Origin: Pseudomonas sp. M30-35
GTDB lineage: Bacteria; Pseudomonadota; Gammaproteobacteria; Pseudomonadales; Pseudomonadaceae
NCBI RefSeq assembly: GCF_002163625.1
Contig: NZ_CP020892.1
Coordinates: 1,736,001 to 1,800,000 of the forward strand
Direction: 5' to 3'
DNA: 64,000 bases
Part shown: positions 8,850-17,645 of the stretch, piece by piece
Numbering within the stretch: position 1 is the first letter of the stretch
Layout: the number at the start of each line of letters is the position of its first letter
The notes under the pieces: generated by a model
Seen by the model: only the letters and a program-made list of their open reading frames with translations
Database searches by the model: none
What the model was told of the DNA's origin: nothing
Translations under genes and position numbers: made by a program

Positions 8850-8890
8850 CACGGCAGAGTAGGCGCATTAGGGAAGAAGGTGCGCCTCGC

Positions 8891-9409
8891 ATGACTCGAA
8901 CGATCCGCATTGTATTGATCTCACTTGCAGCGCTGCTCAGCGCCTGCTCCAGTCATCCTCCGGCATCACAGCCTGTCCCTCGAATAACCAATCCCGCCGC
9001 CAATGGCAATGCCGATGATGTGCTGATTCGTGCAATTGGCTTGGTCGGCACGCCATACCGTTATGGTGGTAATACGCCTGACGGCGGCTTCGATTGCAGT
9101 GGTTTAATTGGTTTCGTCTACCGAGATGTAGCGGGTATCAGCTTGCCACGCACCACTTCGCAACTGAGCCAAATGCGCGGGCAAAACGTGAGTCGCAGCA
9201 ATCTGCAAAGTGGTGACTTGGTGTTCTTTGCGACCAGTGGCGGCAGCAGAGTCAGCCATGCGGGAATCTATGTGGGTGAAGGCCGGTTTGTGCATGCGCC
9301 CTCGAGTGGCGGCACCGTGCGCCTCGACAGCCTGAGCAATCGTTATTGGCAGGGTGCCTATCTGGATGCCAAGCGCGTATTTGGCCCTGAGCTTGCGCAC
9401 AACATGTGA
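8891..9409 (+). CDS. NlpC/P60 cell-wall endopeptidase lipoprotein (third of three)
   Basis: A compact 172-residue lipoprotein: the lipobox LSAC puts the lipid on Cys19, followed by a short linker and the NlpC/P60 domain with Cys69 (FDCSGL), His123 (VSHAGIY) and His135. It lies 41 bases after the previous paralogue and could be co-transcribed with it. The size and layout are close to E. coli NlpC. Confidence 0.92.
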   Translation: MTRTIRIVLISLAALLSACSSHPPASQPVPRITNPAANGNADDVLIRAIGLVGTPYRYGGNTPDGGFDCSGLIGFVYRDVAGISLPRTTSQLSQMRGQNVSRSNLQSGDLVFFATSGGSRVSHAGIYVGEGRFVHAPSSGGTVRLDSLSNRYWQGAYLDAKRVFGPELAHNM

Positions 9410-9477
9410 GAAACCGCTGAAAACTACCGTGTTAGAAAGCCCTGTCGGGCGCTAACTGATGGCGAGCCGGAAAGATA

Positions 9478-10140
9478 ATGACCAACCGAACGCTCAATCT
9501 TGATCAGTTGTTGTACCAATACTTGCTCGATGTATCGCTGCGCGAATCGGTGTTGCTTAAGCGCTTGCGCGAAGAAACCGCAGAGCTGGCCAATGCGCGT
9601 TGGCAAATAGCACCTGAGCAAGGTCAGTTCATGGCGCTATTGGTGCAGTTGCTTGCGCCAAAGTGCATTGTTGAGGTTGGTACCTTTACCGGTTACAGCG
9701 CCATATGCATGGCTCAGGCAATGCCCGCTGGCGGCCAGCTTATTTGCTGCGACTTGCCTGCGGATTACAATGCCATTGCCGAGCGTTATTGGCAGCAAGC
9801 TGGAGTTAGCGAATGTATTGAGCAGCGCTTGGCGCCAGCCCTGCAAACCCTGGCTGAGCTTGAAAATGAAGGGCTCACCGAGGCGGTCGATATGATTTTT
9901 ATCGATGCCGACAAAGCCAATTATCCGCAGTATCTGGAGCAGGCGCTGCGCTTGCTCAAGCCCGGTGGTTTACTGCTTTTCGATAACACCCTGTGGAGCG
10001 GTCGAGTGCTTGAGGTTGCGCCTGAAAGCGCTGATACGCGGGCTATTCAAGCGCTTAACCTGCAACTTAAAAATGATCCACGGGTTGACCTGTCGATGCT
10101 GCCAGTGGGTGATGGGCTGACGTTGTGCCGTAAGCGCTAA
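9478..10140 (+). CDS. SAM-dependent O-methyltransferase, caffeoyl-CoA OMT type
   Basis: A 220-residue class I methyltransferase. The SAM-binding glycine motif VEVGTFTGYS spans 65-74, and FIDADKANY (141-149) carries the divalent-metal aspartates typical of the metal-dependent caffeoyl-CoA/catechol OMT family (PF01596). FDNTLW follows on the next strand. The methyl acceptor in bacteria of this group is unknown. The gene lies 68 bases after the third NlpC/P60 gene and 9 bases before the HNH gene. Confidence 0.9.
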   Translation: MTNRTLNLDQLLYQYLLDVSLRESVLLKRLREETAELANARWQIAPEQGQFMALLVQLLAPKCIVEVGTFTGYSAICMAQAMPAGGQLICCDLPADYNAIAERYWQQAGVSECIEQRLAPALQTLAELENEGLTEAVDMIFIDADKANYPQYLEQALRLLKPGGLLLFDNTLWSGRVLEVAPESADTRAIQALNLQLKNDPRVDLSMLPVGDGLTLCRKR

Positions 10141-10149
10141 ACAGCTTCT

Positions 10150-10470
10150 ATGCCTGAACCTATTCGTCTGCCGCCCCAGCCCGAAGCCTGCGAGTTATGT
10201 GCGCGCAATGCGCTGTTAACCCGTCATCATTTGATCCCCAAGTCGCTACATAACAAACCCTACGTGCAAAAGCGCTACGCCAAGAGCGAGCGCATAACGG
10301 CCACCTTATGGTTGTGCCGCGCTTGCCATAACCAAGTACACCGCTTATTCAGCGAAAAAGAGCTGGCGCTGACCTACAACACGCGCGATAGCCTTTTGAG
10401 TGATGAGCGCCTGCGCACCTTTGTGGCCTGGTTGGCGGACAAACCTGCTGGCTTTCATCCGCGTCACTGA
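10150..10470 (+). CDS. small HNH-type zinc protein
   Basis: A 106-residue protein with a CELC pair (Cys14, Cys17), HHLIP (His26, His27) and CRACHNQVH (Cys56, Cys59, His60, His64). This is the ββα-metal layout of HNH nucleases with a structural zinc. It starts 9 bases after the methyltransferase stop, so the two are probably co-transcribed. Nothing around it points to a mobile intron or to a restriction system, so its role, and whether it cuts DNA at all, is unclear. Confidence 0.75.
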   Translation: MPEPIRLPPQPEACELCARNALLTRHHLIPKSLHNKPYVQKRYAKSERITATLWLCRACHNQVHRLFSEKELALTYNTRDSLLSDERLRTFVAWLADKPAGFHPRH

Positions 10471-10529
10471 CTTCAATTCGGTGGTTTTCTGCGAAATCAG
10501 GTAATCGCAAGCCGTCTGTGCATTGTTGT

Positions 10530-10558
10530 TTGACCTTCTGCTCGCAAGTCACTACTCT
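10530..10558 (+). promoter_or_regulatory. sigma-70 type promoter for the btuB leader
   Basis: TTGACC at 10530-10535 and TACTCT at 10553-10558, separated by 17 bases. The predicted start point (about 10565) is just ahead of the riboswitch. Confidence 0.55.
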
Positions 10559-10567
10559 GCGCGGCTT

Positions 10568-10776
10568 GCTTCAGGTGCCTTGTATTTACAGGGTGAAACA
10601 GGGAAGTCGGTGCGTTTCGCGTGTTCACGCCAAACTATTCCGACGCTGCCCCCGCAACGGTAAACGAGTCAAATCAAACGCTTTTTCAACCACTGTGCAT
10701 CTGCATGGGAAGGTGCGTTTGTAGCTGTGCTGGTAACAGCGCGCTGCTCGTAAGCCCGGAGACCGGCCTGTCGCAA
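10568..10776 (+). ncRNA. cobalamin riboswitch
   Basis: The leader of btuB contains the conserved parts of the adenosylcobalamin aptamer in order: a GGTGCC helix strand near 10574, GGGAAGTCGGTG at 10601-10612, GACGCTGCCCCCGCAACGG around 10641-10660, and the B12 box AGCCCGGAGACCGGCC at 10753-10768. The peripheral arm between the core and the B12 box (about 10665-10750) is long. The ~140 bases that follow to the btuB start should hold the expression platform; no T-run terminator is obvious there, which favours control of translation. High cobalamin would lower btuB expression and perhaps that of the genes behind it. Confidence 0.95.
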
Positions 10777-10915
10777 TTTCACGGCATCGCGGAGGGCTTT
10801 GTCGGGCGTAGCACCGTCTTGTGCGTCTTTGCGTGCCTGTGGTTAATGCGTCCGCTGTTCTCCGTATGTCTTTCCCAGCCTAGGTCGCACGGGTGAGAGC
10901 GGCGGAGCATATACG

Positions 10916-12766
10916 ATGAACAGTAAGTCCTTTTTCACGTCAGCAGCAGTTCTGTTCTGCGGCGTTTCCAGCGGTTCGCAGGTTTTCGCAGTAGAACCGA
11001 ACCAGCTTGACGATACCGTGGTTACCGCCACGCGCACGGCGCAAACAGCTGAACAGAGCCTGTCTGCCGTGACTGTATTTGACCGTGCAGAAATCGAGCA
11101 AAGTCAGGTCAACTCTGTACCTGAGTTATTGCGCAAAGTCCCGGGTGTTTCGTTGGCCAACAATGGTGGTCCGGGAAAGTCGACCTCGCTGTTTATGCGC
11201 GGCACTGAGTCTGATCATATTTTGGTGATGATCGATGGGGTCAAGGTTGGCTCTGTCAGCTCGGGCGGCGCAGCCTTGCAGGACCTGCCAATCGAGTTGA
11301 TCGAGCGTGTTGAGGTGGTGCGCGGCCCACGCTCTAGCCTGTATGGCTCAGAAGCGATTGGTGGAGTCATCCAGATTTTTACCCGTAAAGGGCAGAACGG
11401 CGGTGCCAAACCGTTTTTCTCGGCAGGTTACGGCACCCATGACACCTACACCGGCAGCGCAGGTGTTTCCGGTGGCGACGACAAGGCCTGGTACAGCGTC
11501 GGGGTCAGCAGTTCGGACACCGACGGCATCAATGTCAAATCGGCAAATATCAACGGCTATGAAAGCGACGACGATGGTTATCGCAACCTGTCGGGTAGCT
11601 TGAGCGCCGGTTACCGTTTCGACAACGGCCTGGAACTTGATGGCAACGTGCTTAAAGCCAAGTCGCATAATGATTACGACAGCGTCAGCCGTAGCCGCAC
11701 TTCAGGTTTCAACGCCAATGCTGATGGCGAGACCAACGTTTACGGTGCGCGTGCGCGTTTCTCTCCCTTCGATATCTGGCTGGTTACTTTGCAAGCCGGG
11801 CGCAGCGAAGATAAGTCCGACAGCTACACCGACGGTAGCTTCGAGTCCCGCTTTGACAGTCGCCGCGATACCGCCAGCTGGCAGAACGATGTAACCATTG
11901 CTGATGGCCAAACCTTGACCATGGGCACTGACTACCAGCGCGACGAGATCAACGGCAGCACCGACTACGACAGTGACTCGCGCGACAATAATGGCTACTT
12001 CGTTCAGTACCTGGGTGATGTCGGGCGTCATGACTGGCAAGTGGCACTGCGCCGCGATGATAACCAGCAATTCGGTGATCACCAGACAGGCAATGTTGCC
12101 TATGGCTTTGCCCTGACTGACTGGTTGCGCAGCACCATCAGCTACGGCACTGCATTTAAGGCGCCGACGTTCAACGAGTTGTATTTCCCCGATTATGGCA
12201 ATCCAAACCTGGATGCTGAAACCTCGGAGAGCCTGGAAATTGGGCTGACCGGTCAGCACGATTGGGGGCACTGGTCGATTAACGCTTTCCGCAATGAAAT
12301 CGACGACCTGATTGCTTATGACTCCTCAATTCAAGGCCCGTCAAACGTCGATAAGGCACGAATCAATGGGGTTGAACTGGTGGTGGCCAGCCAGCTGCTA
12401 GGTTTCGACTGGAACGCAAACTACACCCTGATGGATCCGGAAAACCAGTCGGGCGGGGCCAATGATGGCAACGAATTGGCGCGCCGGGCCAAGCAACTGT
12501 TCAACCTTGATGTGGATCGCCGGATAGGCAAGTTCAGCATCGGTGGCAGCGTGCATGCCGAAGGCCAGCGTTACGACGACTTGGCCAACACCAAGGAGCT
12601 TTCGGGCTTCGCCACGGTTGATCTACGCGGTGAGTATCGCCTGACCGAGGAATGGCGCCTGCAAAGCCGCATAGCGAATTTGCTCGGTGCCGATTATGAA
12701 ACTGCCGAGGGCTACAACCAGCCAGGGCAGGCCGTGTATTTCAGCGTGCGTTACCAAGCGCTCTAG
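10916..12766 (+). CDS. btuB: TonB-dependent vitamin B12 receptor BtuB
   Basis: A 616-residue outer-membrane receptor that imports cobalamin and related corrinoids using TonB energy. The signal peptide is about residues 1-25 (ending VFA), the TonB-box region DDTVVTATR follows at 32-40, then the plug domain (PELLRKVPGV, VEVVRGPRSSLYGSEAIGG) and a 22-strand-type barrel ending in an aromatic-rich last strand (VYFSVRYQAL). Its placement directly behind a cobalamin riboswitch and ahead of cobalamin synthesis genes fixes the substrate class. The ribosome site is GCGGAG upstream of ATG 10916. Confidence 0.96.
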   Translation: MNSKSFFTSAAVLFCGVSSGSQVFAVEPNQLDDTVVTATRTAQTAEQSLSAVTVFDRAEIEQSQVNSVPELLRKVPGVSLANNGGPGKSTSLFMRGTESDHILVMIDGVKVGSVSSGGAALQDLPIELIERVEVVRGPRSSLYGSEAIGGVIQIFTRKGQNGGAKPFFSAGYGTHDTYTGSAGVSGGDDKAWYSVGVSSSDTDGINVKSANINGYESDDDGYRNLSGSLSAGYRFDNGLELDGNVLKAKSHNDYDSVSRSRTSGFNANADGETNVYGARARFSPFDIWLVTLQAGRSEDKSDSYTDGSFESRFDSRRDTASWQNDVTIADGQTLTMGTDYQRDEINGSTDYDSDSRDNNGYFVQYLGDVGRHDWQVALRRDDNQQFGDHQTGNVAYGFALTDWLRSTISYGTAFKAPTFNELYFPDYGNPNLDAETSESLEIGLTGQHDWGHWSINAFRNEIDDLIAYDSSIQGPSNVDKARINGVELVVASQLLGFDWNANYTLMDPENQSGGANDGNELARRAKQLFNLDVDRRIGKFSIGGSVHAEGQRYDDLANTKELSGFATVDLRGEYRLTEEWRLQSRIANLLGADYETAEGYNQPGQAVYFSVRYQAL

Positions 12767-12832
12767 CGGATAAAACCACTAAGGCAATGCCCGGAACGTC
12801 CCAGGGCGTTCTGGTGCAACCCACAGGAGAAG

Positions 12833-13405
12833 ATGATGAACCTTTCACCGCGTAACCAGTTGCTGGTCGGCATTGCACTTGCTGCCTTGATGGCCATGAC
12901 CCGTGGTCAACATTTCGCCACGGTCAACCTGCCCAGCGCATCCTGGGCTGTGTTCTTTATGGCAGGTGTGTTGCTTAAACCGCGCTGGGTATTTCCTGCG
13001 TTGTTTGTCGAGGCTTCGTTGCTCGATATGGCTGCTGTGCAATGGGCGGGCGTGAGTGACTGGTGCATGTCACCTGCTTATTGGATGTTGATCCCAGCCT
13101 ATGGCTCACTCTGGTTGGGTGGGCGGTTGTATGCCGGTATGCACCGTCATCAACTGAGTAACCTGTTATTGCTGGCTGCAATTGCCTCGGTGAGCGCTTT
13201 TGTCTGTTATCTATTTTCAGGTGGCGGGTTTCTGTTCTTCTCGGGCCGTTACCCGGACCCAAGCCTGGCCCAACTGGGTGAGCGTATTGCGGTTTATTAC
13301 CCGCGCAATCTAATCAACCTGGCCTTATATGTGGGCGTTGCCTGTGTTTTGTTTGTCGGCCTGCATGCCGCATTTTCTGACCGTCAGCGTGAGGTGCAGT
13401 CGTGA
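12833..13405 (+). CDS. cobalamin-associated integral membrane protein
   Basis: A 190-residue protein with about five or six membrane spans, between btuB and cobO. Its last codons overlap the cobO start (GTG 13402). Pseudomonas relatives at this position are often labelled cobalamin transporter components, and its size and hydrophobicity recall substrate-binding S components of ECF transporters, but no energy-coupling genes are nearby. Role in inner-membrane corrinoid or cobalt handling is inferred from position alone. ATG 12833 is preceded by AGGAGA; ATG 12836 is an alternative. Confidence 0.65.
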   Translation: MMNLSPRNQLLVGIALAALMAMTRGQHFATVNLPSASWAVFFMAGVLLKPRWVFPALFVEASLLDMAAVQWAGVSDWCMSPAYWMLIPAYGSLWLGGRLYAGMHRHQLSNLLLLAAIASVSAFVCYLFSGGGFLFFSGRYPDPSLAQLGERIAVYYPRNLINLALYVGVACVLFVGLHAAFSDRQREVQS

Positions 13406-14013
13406 GTGAGTCCAATGAGCGTGATACTCGGCATAAGGTCCGGATGGAGCGCAAAAAAGCCCTGATCGATGAAAAAATTGCTCAGGCACAAGACGAGTAT
13501 GGTTTGTTGTTGGTGCATACCGGCAACGGCAAAGGTAAAAGCAGCTCCGCCTTCGGCATGGTCGCCCGAGCCCTGGGGCACGGTTATAAAGTCGGTGTGG
13601 TGCAGTTCATCAAGGGCGCGGCGAGCACCGGTGAAGAGAGTTTCTTCCGCCGTTTTCCGGATGAAGTCAGTTACCACGTCATGGGTGAGGGCTTTACCTG
13701 GGAAACTCAGGATCGTCAGCGCGATATCGAAAAAGCCCGTGAGGCCTGGGCGGTAGCTGCACAGTTATTGCACGACCCGGAAGTTGCGCTGGTGGTACTG
13801 GATGAGCTCAATATTGCGTTGAAGTACGGTTATCTTGAGCTTGAAACTGTGCTGGCGGATATCGAATCCCGGCCGCTGTTGCAGCATGTGGTTGTGACCG
13901 GGCGCGGCGCTCTGCCGGGGATGGTAGAGGCGGCGGATACCGTGACCGACATGACGCTGGTCAAGCATGCCTTCAAAGCGGGGGTGAAAGCGCAGAAAGG
14001 GGTTGAGTTTTGA
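13402..14013 (+). CDS. cobO: cob(I)yrinic acid a,c-diamide adenosyltransferase
   Basis: A 203-residue CobA/CobO/BtuR-family enzyme that attaches the 5'-deoxyadenosyl group from ATP to the cobalt of corrinoids. The P-loop variant GNGKGKSS is at 41-48, and LDELN is the downstream acidic motif. It starts with GTG inside the end of the membrane-protein gene, and its TGA overlaps the TTG start of cobB. Translational coupling through the whole cluster is likely. Confidence 0.96.
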   Translation: MSESNERDTRHKVRMERKKALIDEKIAQAQDEYGLLLVHTGNGKGKSSSAFGMVARALGHGYKVGVVQFIKGAASTGEESFFRRFPDEVSYHVMGEGFTWETQDRQRDIEKAREAWAVAAQLLHDPEVALVVLDELNIALKYGYLELETVLADIESRPLLQHVVVTGRGALPGMVEAADTVTDMTLVKHAFKAGVKAQKGVEF

Positions 14014-15302
14014 CCGCCCGCCAGTGCCCGGCATTGCTGATCGCTGCGCCTGCTTCCGGGCAAGGCAAGACCACGGTTACTGCTGCGCTCGCGCGCTTGT
14101 ATTCGCGGCAGGGCAAACGGGTTCAGGTGTTCAAGTGTGGGCCTGATTTTCTCGATCCGATGATCCTTGCGCGCGCTTCCGGTCAGCCGGTGTACCAGCT
14201 GGATTTATGGATGGTCGGAGAGGTCGAAAGCCGGCGTTTATTGTGGCACGCGGCGGGCGATGCCGATTTGATCCTGATTGAAGGGGTCATGGGCCTGTTC
14301 GATGGTTCGCCATCTGCAGCCGACCTTGCCCGGCATTTTGCGGTGCCGATCATGGCGGTCATTGACGCCTCGGCCATGGCGCAAACCTTCGCTGCACTGG
14401 CCCATGGTTTGGCCACTTTTCAACCGGGGTTACCTTTCTCTGGGGTCTTGGGCAATCGCGTTGGCAGCGTGCGTCACGGGCAAATTCTGGCCGATGCCTT
14501 ACCAGAGTCTATTCGCTGGTATGGCGCTTTGCCGCGCAGTGCCGACATCGAATTGCCAAGCCGTCACCTGGGTTTGGTTCAGGCCGATGAGTTGACTGAT
14601 CTGGATGCCCGGCTGGATGTAGCAGCAGATGCGCTGGCCGCCAGTGCGCAAGTCGAACTGCCGCCGCCGGTTGATTTTGCAGCACCTGAAGTGCATCCGG
14701 TTGAGCCGCTGTTGGCTGGTGTGCGGATTGCGGTCGCGCGCGACGGCGCATTTGCCTTTTTGTATCAGGCAAACCTCGATGTATTACGCGAACTGGGCGC
14801 CACCCTGTGCTTTTTCTCACCGCTCAAGGACAACGCTTTACCGCCGGCGGATAGCCTGTATTTGCCGGGTGGTTATCCAGAACTGCATTTGCAGCAGTTG
14901 GCAGCGAACCAGGCAATGGCCACGGCGATCAGGCAGCATCATGCCGCGAGGAAACCGATATTGGCCGAGTGCGGCGGCATGCTCTATTTGCTTGAGTCCT
15001 TGACCGACAAGCAAGGCGAGAGCGCTGCAATGCTGGGGTTGCTGGATGGTCGTGCGACCCTGCAACCACGGCTGACAGCATTGGCTTTGCAAGAAGTTGA
15101 GTTGCCTGAAGGGCTGTTACGCGGGCACACCTTCCATCACTCATCGCTTGAGGGCGAGCTGCCTGAGATCGCTCGTGGTGAGTGCCCGAACTACCGGCGC
15201 ACCCGTGAGGCGGTCTATCGTCAGGGGCGACTGACCGCCTCGTACATTCATTTCTACTTCGCCTCTAATCCTCGCGCTGTTGCAGAGCTGTTTCGGCCAT
15301 GA
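14010..15302 (+). CDS. cobB: cobyrinic acid a,c-diamide synthase
   Basis: A 430-residue glutamine-dependent amidotransferase that converts the a and c side chains of (hydrogeno)cobyrinate to amides using ATP. The N-terminal half is a dethiobiotin-synthetase-like domain with P-loop ASGQGKTT (15-22); the C-terminal half is a CobB/CobQ-type glutaminase with LPGGYPE (285-291) and nucleophile Cys321 in AECGGM. The start is TTG at 14010, overlapping the cobO stop. Only the a,c-diamide step and later steps are encoded here. Confidence 0.96.
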   Translation: MTARQCPALLIAAPASGQGKTTVTAALARLYSRQGKRVQVFKCGPDFLDPMILARASGQPVYQLDLWMVGEVESRRLLWHAAGDADLILIEGVMGLFDGSPSAADLARHFAVPIMAVIDASAMAQTFAALAHGLATFQPGLPFSGVLGNRVGSVRHGQILADALPESIRWYGALPRSADIELPSRHLGLVQADELTDLDARLDVAADALAASAQVELPPPVDFAAPEVHPVEPLLAGVRIAVARDGAFAFLYQANLDVLRELGATLCFFSPLKDNALPPADSLYLPGGYPELHLQQLAANQAMATAIRQHHAARKPILAECGGMLYLLESLTDKQGESAAMLGLLDGRATLQPRLTALALQEVELPEGLLRGHTFHHSSLEGELPEIARGECPNYRRTREAVYRQGRLTASYIHFYFASNPRAVAELFRP

Positions 15303-15943
15303 GTGAACATGCCTACAGCGCAGCAGAGCGCGCCGCGATCTACCGAGTCATTGCCGAGCGACGTGATATGCGTCACTTCAGTGGTGGCCAGGTCGCGCCT
15401 GAACTGTTAGCCAAATTGCTTGAGGCTGCGCATCAGGCGCCGAGTGTTGGTTTGATGCAGCCTTGGCGATTTATCCGTATCACCCAGGCGCAAACCCGCG
15501 AGGCGATCGCCGGGTTAGTCGAGCAAGAGCGTGTGCGCACGGCCGAGGCGCTTAATGAGCGTTCTGAGGAGTTTATGCGCCTCAAGGTCGAGGGCGTTCG
15601 TGACTGCGCTGAACTGTTGGTGGTCGGCCTGATGGACCAGCGCGAAGCGCATATTTTTGGTCGCCGCACATTGCCAGAGATGGATTTAGCCTCTCTGGCC
15701 TGCGCAATTCAGAATATGTGGTTGGCTGCACGTTCTGAAGGTTTAGGGATGGGGTGGGTGTCACTCTTTGATCCTTTTGCACTCGGCAAACTATTGGACA
15801 TGCCCGCTGGCAGTAAGCCGCTTGCCGTTTTGTGTCTTGGACCCGTGCACGCGTTTTATCAGCAACCCATGTTGCAGGAGCAAGGTTGGGCGCAACCTCG
15901 TGAGCTGAGTGAACTGCTTTTTGAGAATCGATGGGGAGCGTGA
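15299..15943 (+). CDS. bluB: 5,6-dimethylbenzimidazole synthase BluB
   Basis: A 214-residue flavin-destructase of the nitroreductase fold that turns reduced FMN and oxygen into 5,6-dimethylbenzimidazole, the lower ligand of B12. It has the nitroreductase motifs RRDMRHF, AHQAPSVGLMQPW and GMGWVS. It overlaps cobB by 4 bases. With cobT, cobC phosphatase and cobS downstream, the full nucleotide-loop route is present, and the need for oxygen indicates an aerobic lifestyle. Confidence 0.95.
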   Translation: MSEHAYSAAERAAIYRVIAERRDMRHFSGGQVAPELLAKLLEAAHQAPSVGLMQPWRFIRITQAQTREAIAGLVEQERVRTAEALNERSEEFMRLKVEGVRDCAELLVVGLMDQREAHIFGRRTLPEMDLASLACAIQNMWLAARSEGLGMGWVSLFDPFALGKLLDMPAGSKPLAVLCLGPVHAFYQQPMLQEQGWAQPRELSELLFENRWGA

Positions 15944-16740
15944 TGGTAGGACCACAACGCATAGTATGTTTGTCTACGGAAACCTGTGAAACCCTGTACT
16001 TGCTCGGCCAGCAGTCGCGTATTGTGGGTATTTCCGGCTTCACCGCACGACCGCCGCAAGCCCGCAAGGAAAAGCCCAAGGTCAGCGGCTTCACCAGCGC
16101 AAAGCTGGAGATGATTATCGCCCTGCAGCCGGACTTGGTGCTTGGCTACAGTGATTTGCAGGCGGATATCGTTGCAGACCTGGCCCGAGCAGGGCTGGAA
16201 GTTCACCTGTTTAATCAGCGCGATATCAATGGCTGCTTACGCATGATCGAAACCCTTGGCGCGCTGGTGCATGCCAATGATCGCGCCAGCCAGTTGATCA
16301 CTGAATTAATGGCGGGTCTTCAGCAGATCCGCCAAGGTGCAGAACAGTTAGCGTTTCGCCCGAAGGTTTACTTTGAGGAGTGGAACGAGCCCTTGATCAG
16401 CGGTATTGGCTGGGTCAGTGAGTTGATTCAACTGGCTGGCGGTGAAGATTGTTTTGCTGAACTGGGCCATTTCAAGGCTGCCAAGCAGCGAATTATTGCC
16501 GACCCGGACGAGGTGGTGCGGCGCGCTCCTGATCTGATCATCGGTTCATGGTGCGGCAAGCGGTTCCGCCCTGAACAGGTGGCTGCGCGTCCGGGTTGGG
16601 AAAAAATACCGGCCGTGCTCAATCAACAGCTGCACGAGATCAAATCGGCAGATATCCTCCAGCCCGGTCCTGCTGCGCTCACCGATGGCGTGCAGCAGTT
16701 ACAGGCATTGATAAGAGGTTGCGTAGAAGCGCGAGGATGA
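15943..16740 (+). CDS. BtuF-like cobalamin-binding protein without a signal peptide
   Basis: A 265-residue protein of the periplasmic-binding-protein family 2 (PF01497, BtuF/FhuD type): [17 protein letters not shown] at the start, [11 protein letters not shown], a helical backbone in the middle, and [10 protein letters not shown] ahead of the second lobe. It begins straight at the domain with no signal peptide from either ATG (15931 or 15943), so it should be cytoplasmic. ATG 15943 overlaps the bluB stop as TGATG and has GGGGAG upstream. No btuC or btuD gene is nearby. A role in cytoplasmic corrinoid binding or handover is inferred from the operon position. Confidence 0.85.
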   Translation: MVGPQRIVCLSTETCETLYLLGQQSRIVGISGFTARPPQARKEKPKVSGFTSAKLEMIIALQPDLVLGYSDLQADIVADLARAGLEVHLFNQRDINGCLRMIETLGALVHANDRASQLITELMAGLQQIRQGAEQLAFRPKVYFEEWNEPLISGIGWVSELIQLAGGEDCFAELGHFKAAKQRIIADPDEVVRRAPDLIIGSWCGKRFRPEQVAARPGWEKIPAVLNQQLHEIKSADILQPGPAALTDGVQQLQALIRGCVEARG

Positions 16741-17645
16741 GTTTGTTTTTGAGCACTGTTGCAGGTGTTGCCGCGGATGCAATTTTTGGTGAGTCCAAAG
16801 GTTGGCATCCGTTAGTGGCGTTCGGTCAGTGGGCCGAGCGAATTGAGCAACGGTTTAATCCGTCAGGCGCTGGCTGGCGCAGTCATGGTGTCAGCGCATG
16901 GTGCCTTGCCGTGTTGCCGTTGACCGGTCTGGCTTGGCTGCTTAGCCAGGTCTCAGCCTTTGGCTGGTTTGTCGAGATTGTTGCGCTTTACGTGGCGCTG
17001 GGCTTGCGCAGCCTGGGTGAGCATGCGCGGCCTGTCGTGCAAGCGTTGCGCCTGGGTGATCTCGGCCTGGCTCGCGAGCGTGTAGGTTATATGGTCAGTC
17101 GGAATACGGCGCAGCTTGACGCTAATGGTGTGGCGCGTGCGGGCACCGAATCGGTGTTGGAGAACGGCAGTGATGCAGTGTTTGCCACGCTGTTCTGGTT
17201 CATCATCGCAGGGGCGCCAGGGGTGGTATTGTATCGCCTAAGCAATACCCTGGACGCGATGTGGGGCTATCGCAATCAACGCTATGAACGCTTTGGTTGG
17301 GCCGCGGCGAAGATTGACGATGCACTCAATTACATTCCTGCGCGTCTGGTTGCGCTGACGTATTCATTGCTCGGCAATACCCGTCTGGGCTTGCGTTGCT
17401 GGCGTCAACAAGCACCGCTGTGGGACAGCCCAAATGCGGGGCCGGTCATGGCGGCCGGGGCGGGCGCCTTGAATGTGCAATTGGGCGGCGCTGCGCAATA
17501 CCACGGCGAGATTCATCAACGTCCTGAGTTAGGCGCTGGGCCACAGGCGCGCGCCGCCGATATCGAGCGGGCGCTTAATCTGGTCTGGGGTGGCGTGTTG
17601 CTTTGGCTGCTGCTGTTGGGCGCGTGGGAATTGTTCAGTGCTTGA
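16737..17645 (+). CDS. cbiB: adenosylcobinamide-phosphate synthase (CbiB/CobD)
   Basis: A 302-residue multi-pass membrane enzyme that joins adenosylcobyric acid to aminopropanol phosphate. It shows the family motifs HPLVAFGQW, the [19 protein letters not shown] block, ENGSDAV and [13 protein letters not shown]. The ATG lies in an ATGA overlap with the previous gene; an upstream in-frame start at 16596 would run through that gene and is rejected. In Pseudomonas and Rhizobium nomenclature this is cobD. Confidence 0.95.
   Translation: MSLFLSTVAGVAADAIFGESKGWHPLVAFGQWAERIEQRFNPSGAGWRSHGVSAWCLAVLPLTGLAWLLSQVSAFGWFVEIVALYVALGLRSLGEHARPVVQALRLGDLGLARERVGYMVSRNTAQLDANGVARAGTESVLENGSDAVFATLFWFIIAGAPGVVLYRLSNTLDAMWGYRNQRYERFGWAAAKIDDALNYIPARLVALTYSLLGNTRLGLRCWRQQAPLWDSPNAGPVMAAGAGALNVQLGGAAQYHGEIHQRPELGAGPQARAADIERALNLVWGGVLLWLLLLGAWELFSA

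Noticed and set aside
10150..10470. HNH gene as a homing endonuclease, restriction enzyme or mobile element
   Set aside because: No intron, intein, methylase partner or terminal repeats around it; it sits tightly behind a methyltransferase gene in an ordinary context.
11702..12271. 189-codon antisense frame inside btuB
   Set aside because: It mirrors the btuB codons, has no ribosome site and no recognisable domain; many such frames oppose GC-biased genes in this window.
16596..16736. N-terminal extension of CbiB from an ATG at 16596
   Set aside because: The added residues are a shadow of the BtuF-like gene; the ATGA overlap at 16737 begins the conserved protein.
17590..17637. ATG start of the threonine-phosphate decarboxylase at 17590
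   Set aside because: It gives a Cys-rich nonsense extension inside cbiB; GTG 17638 yields the family N-terminus.
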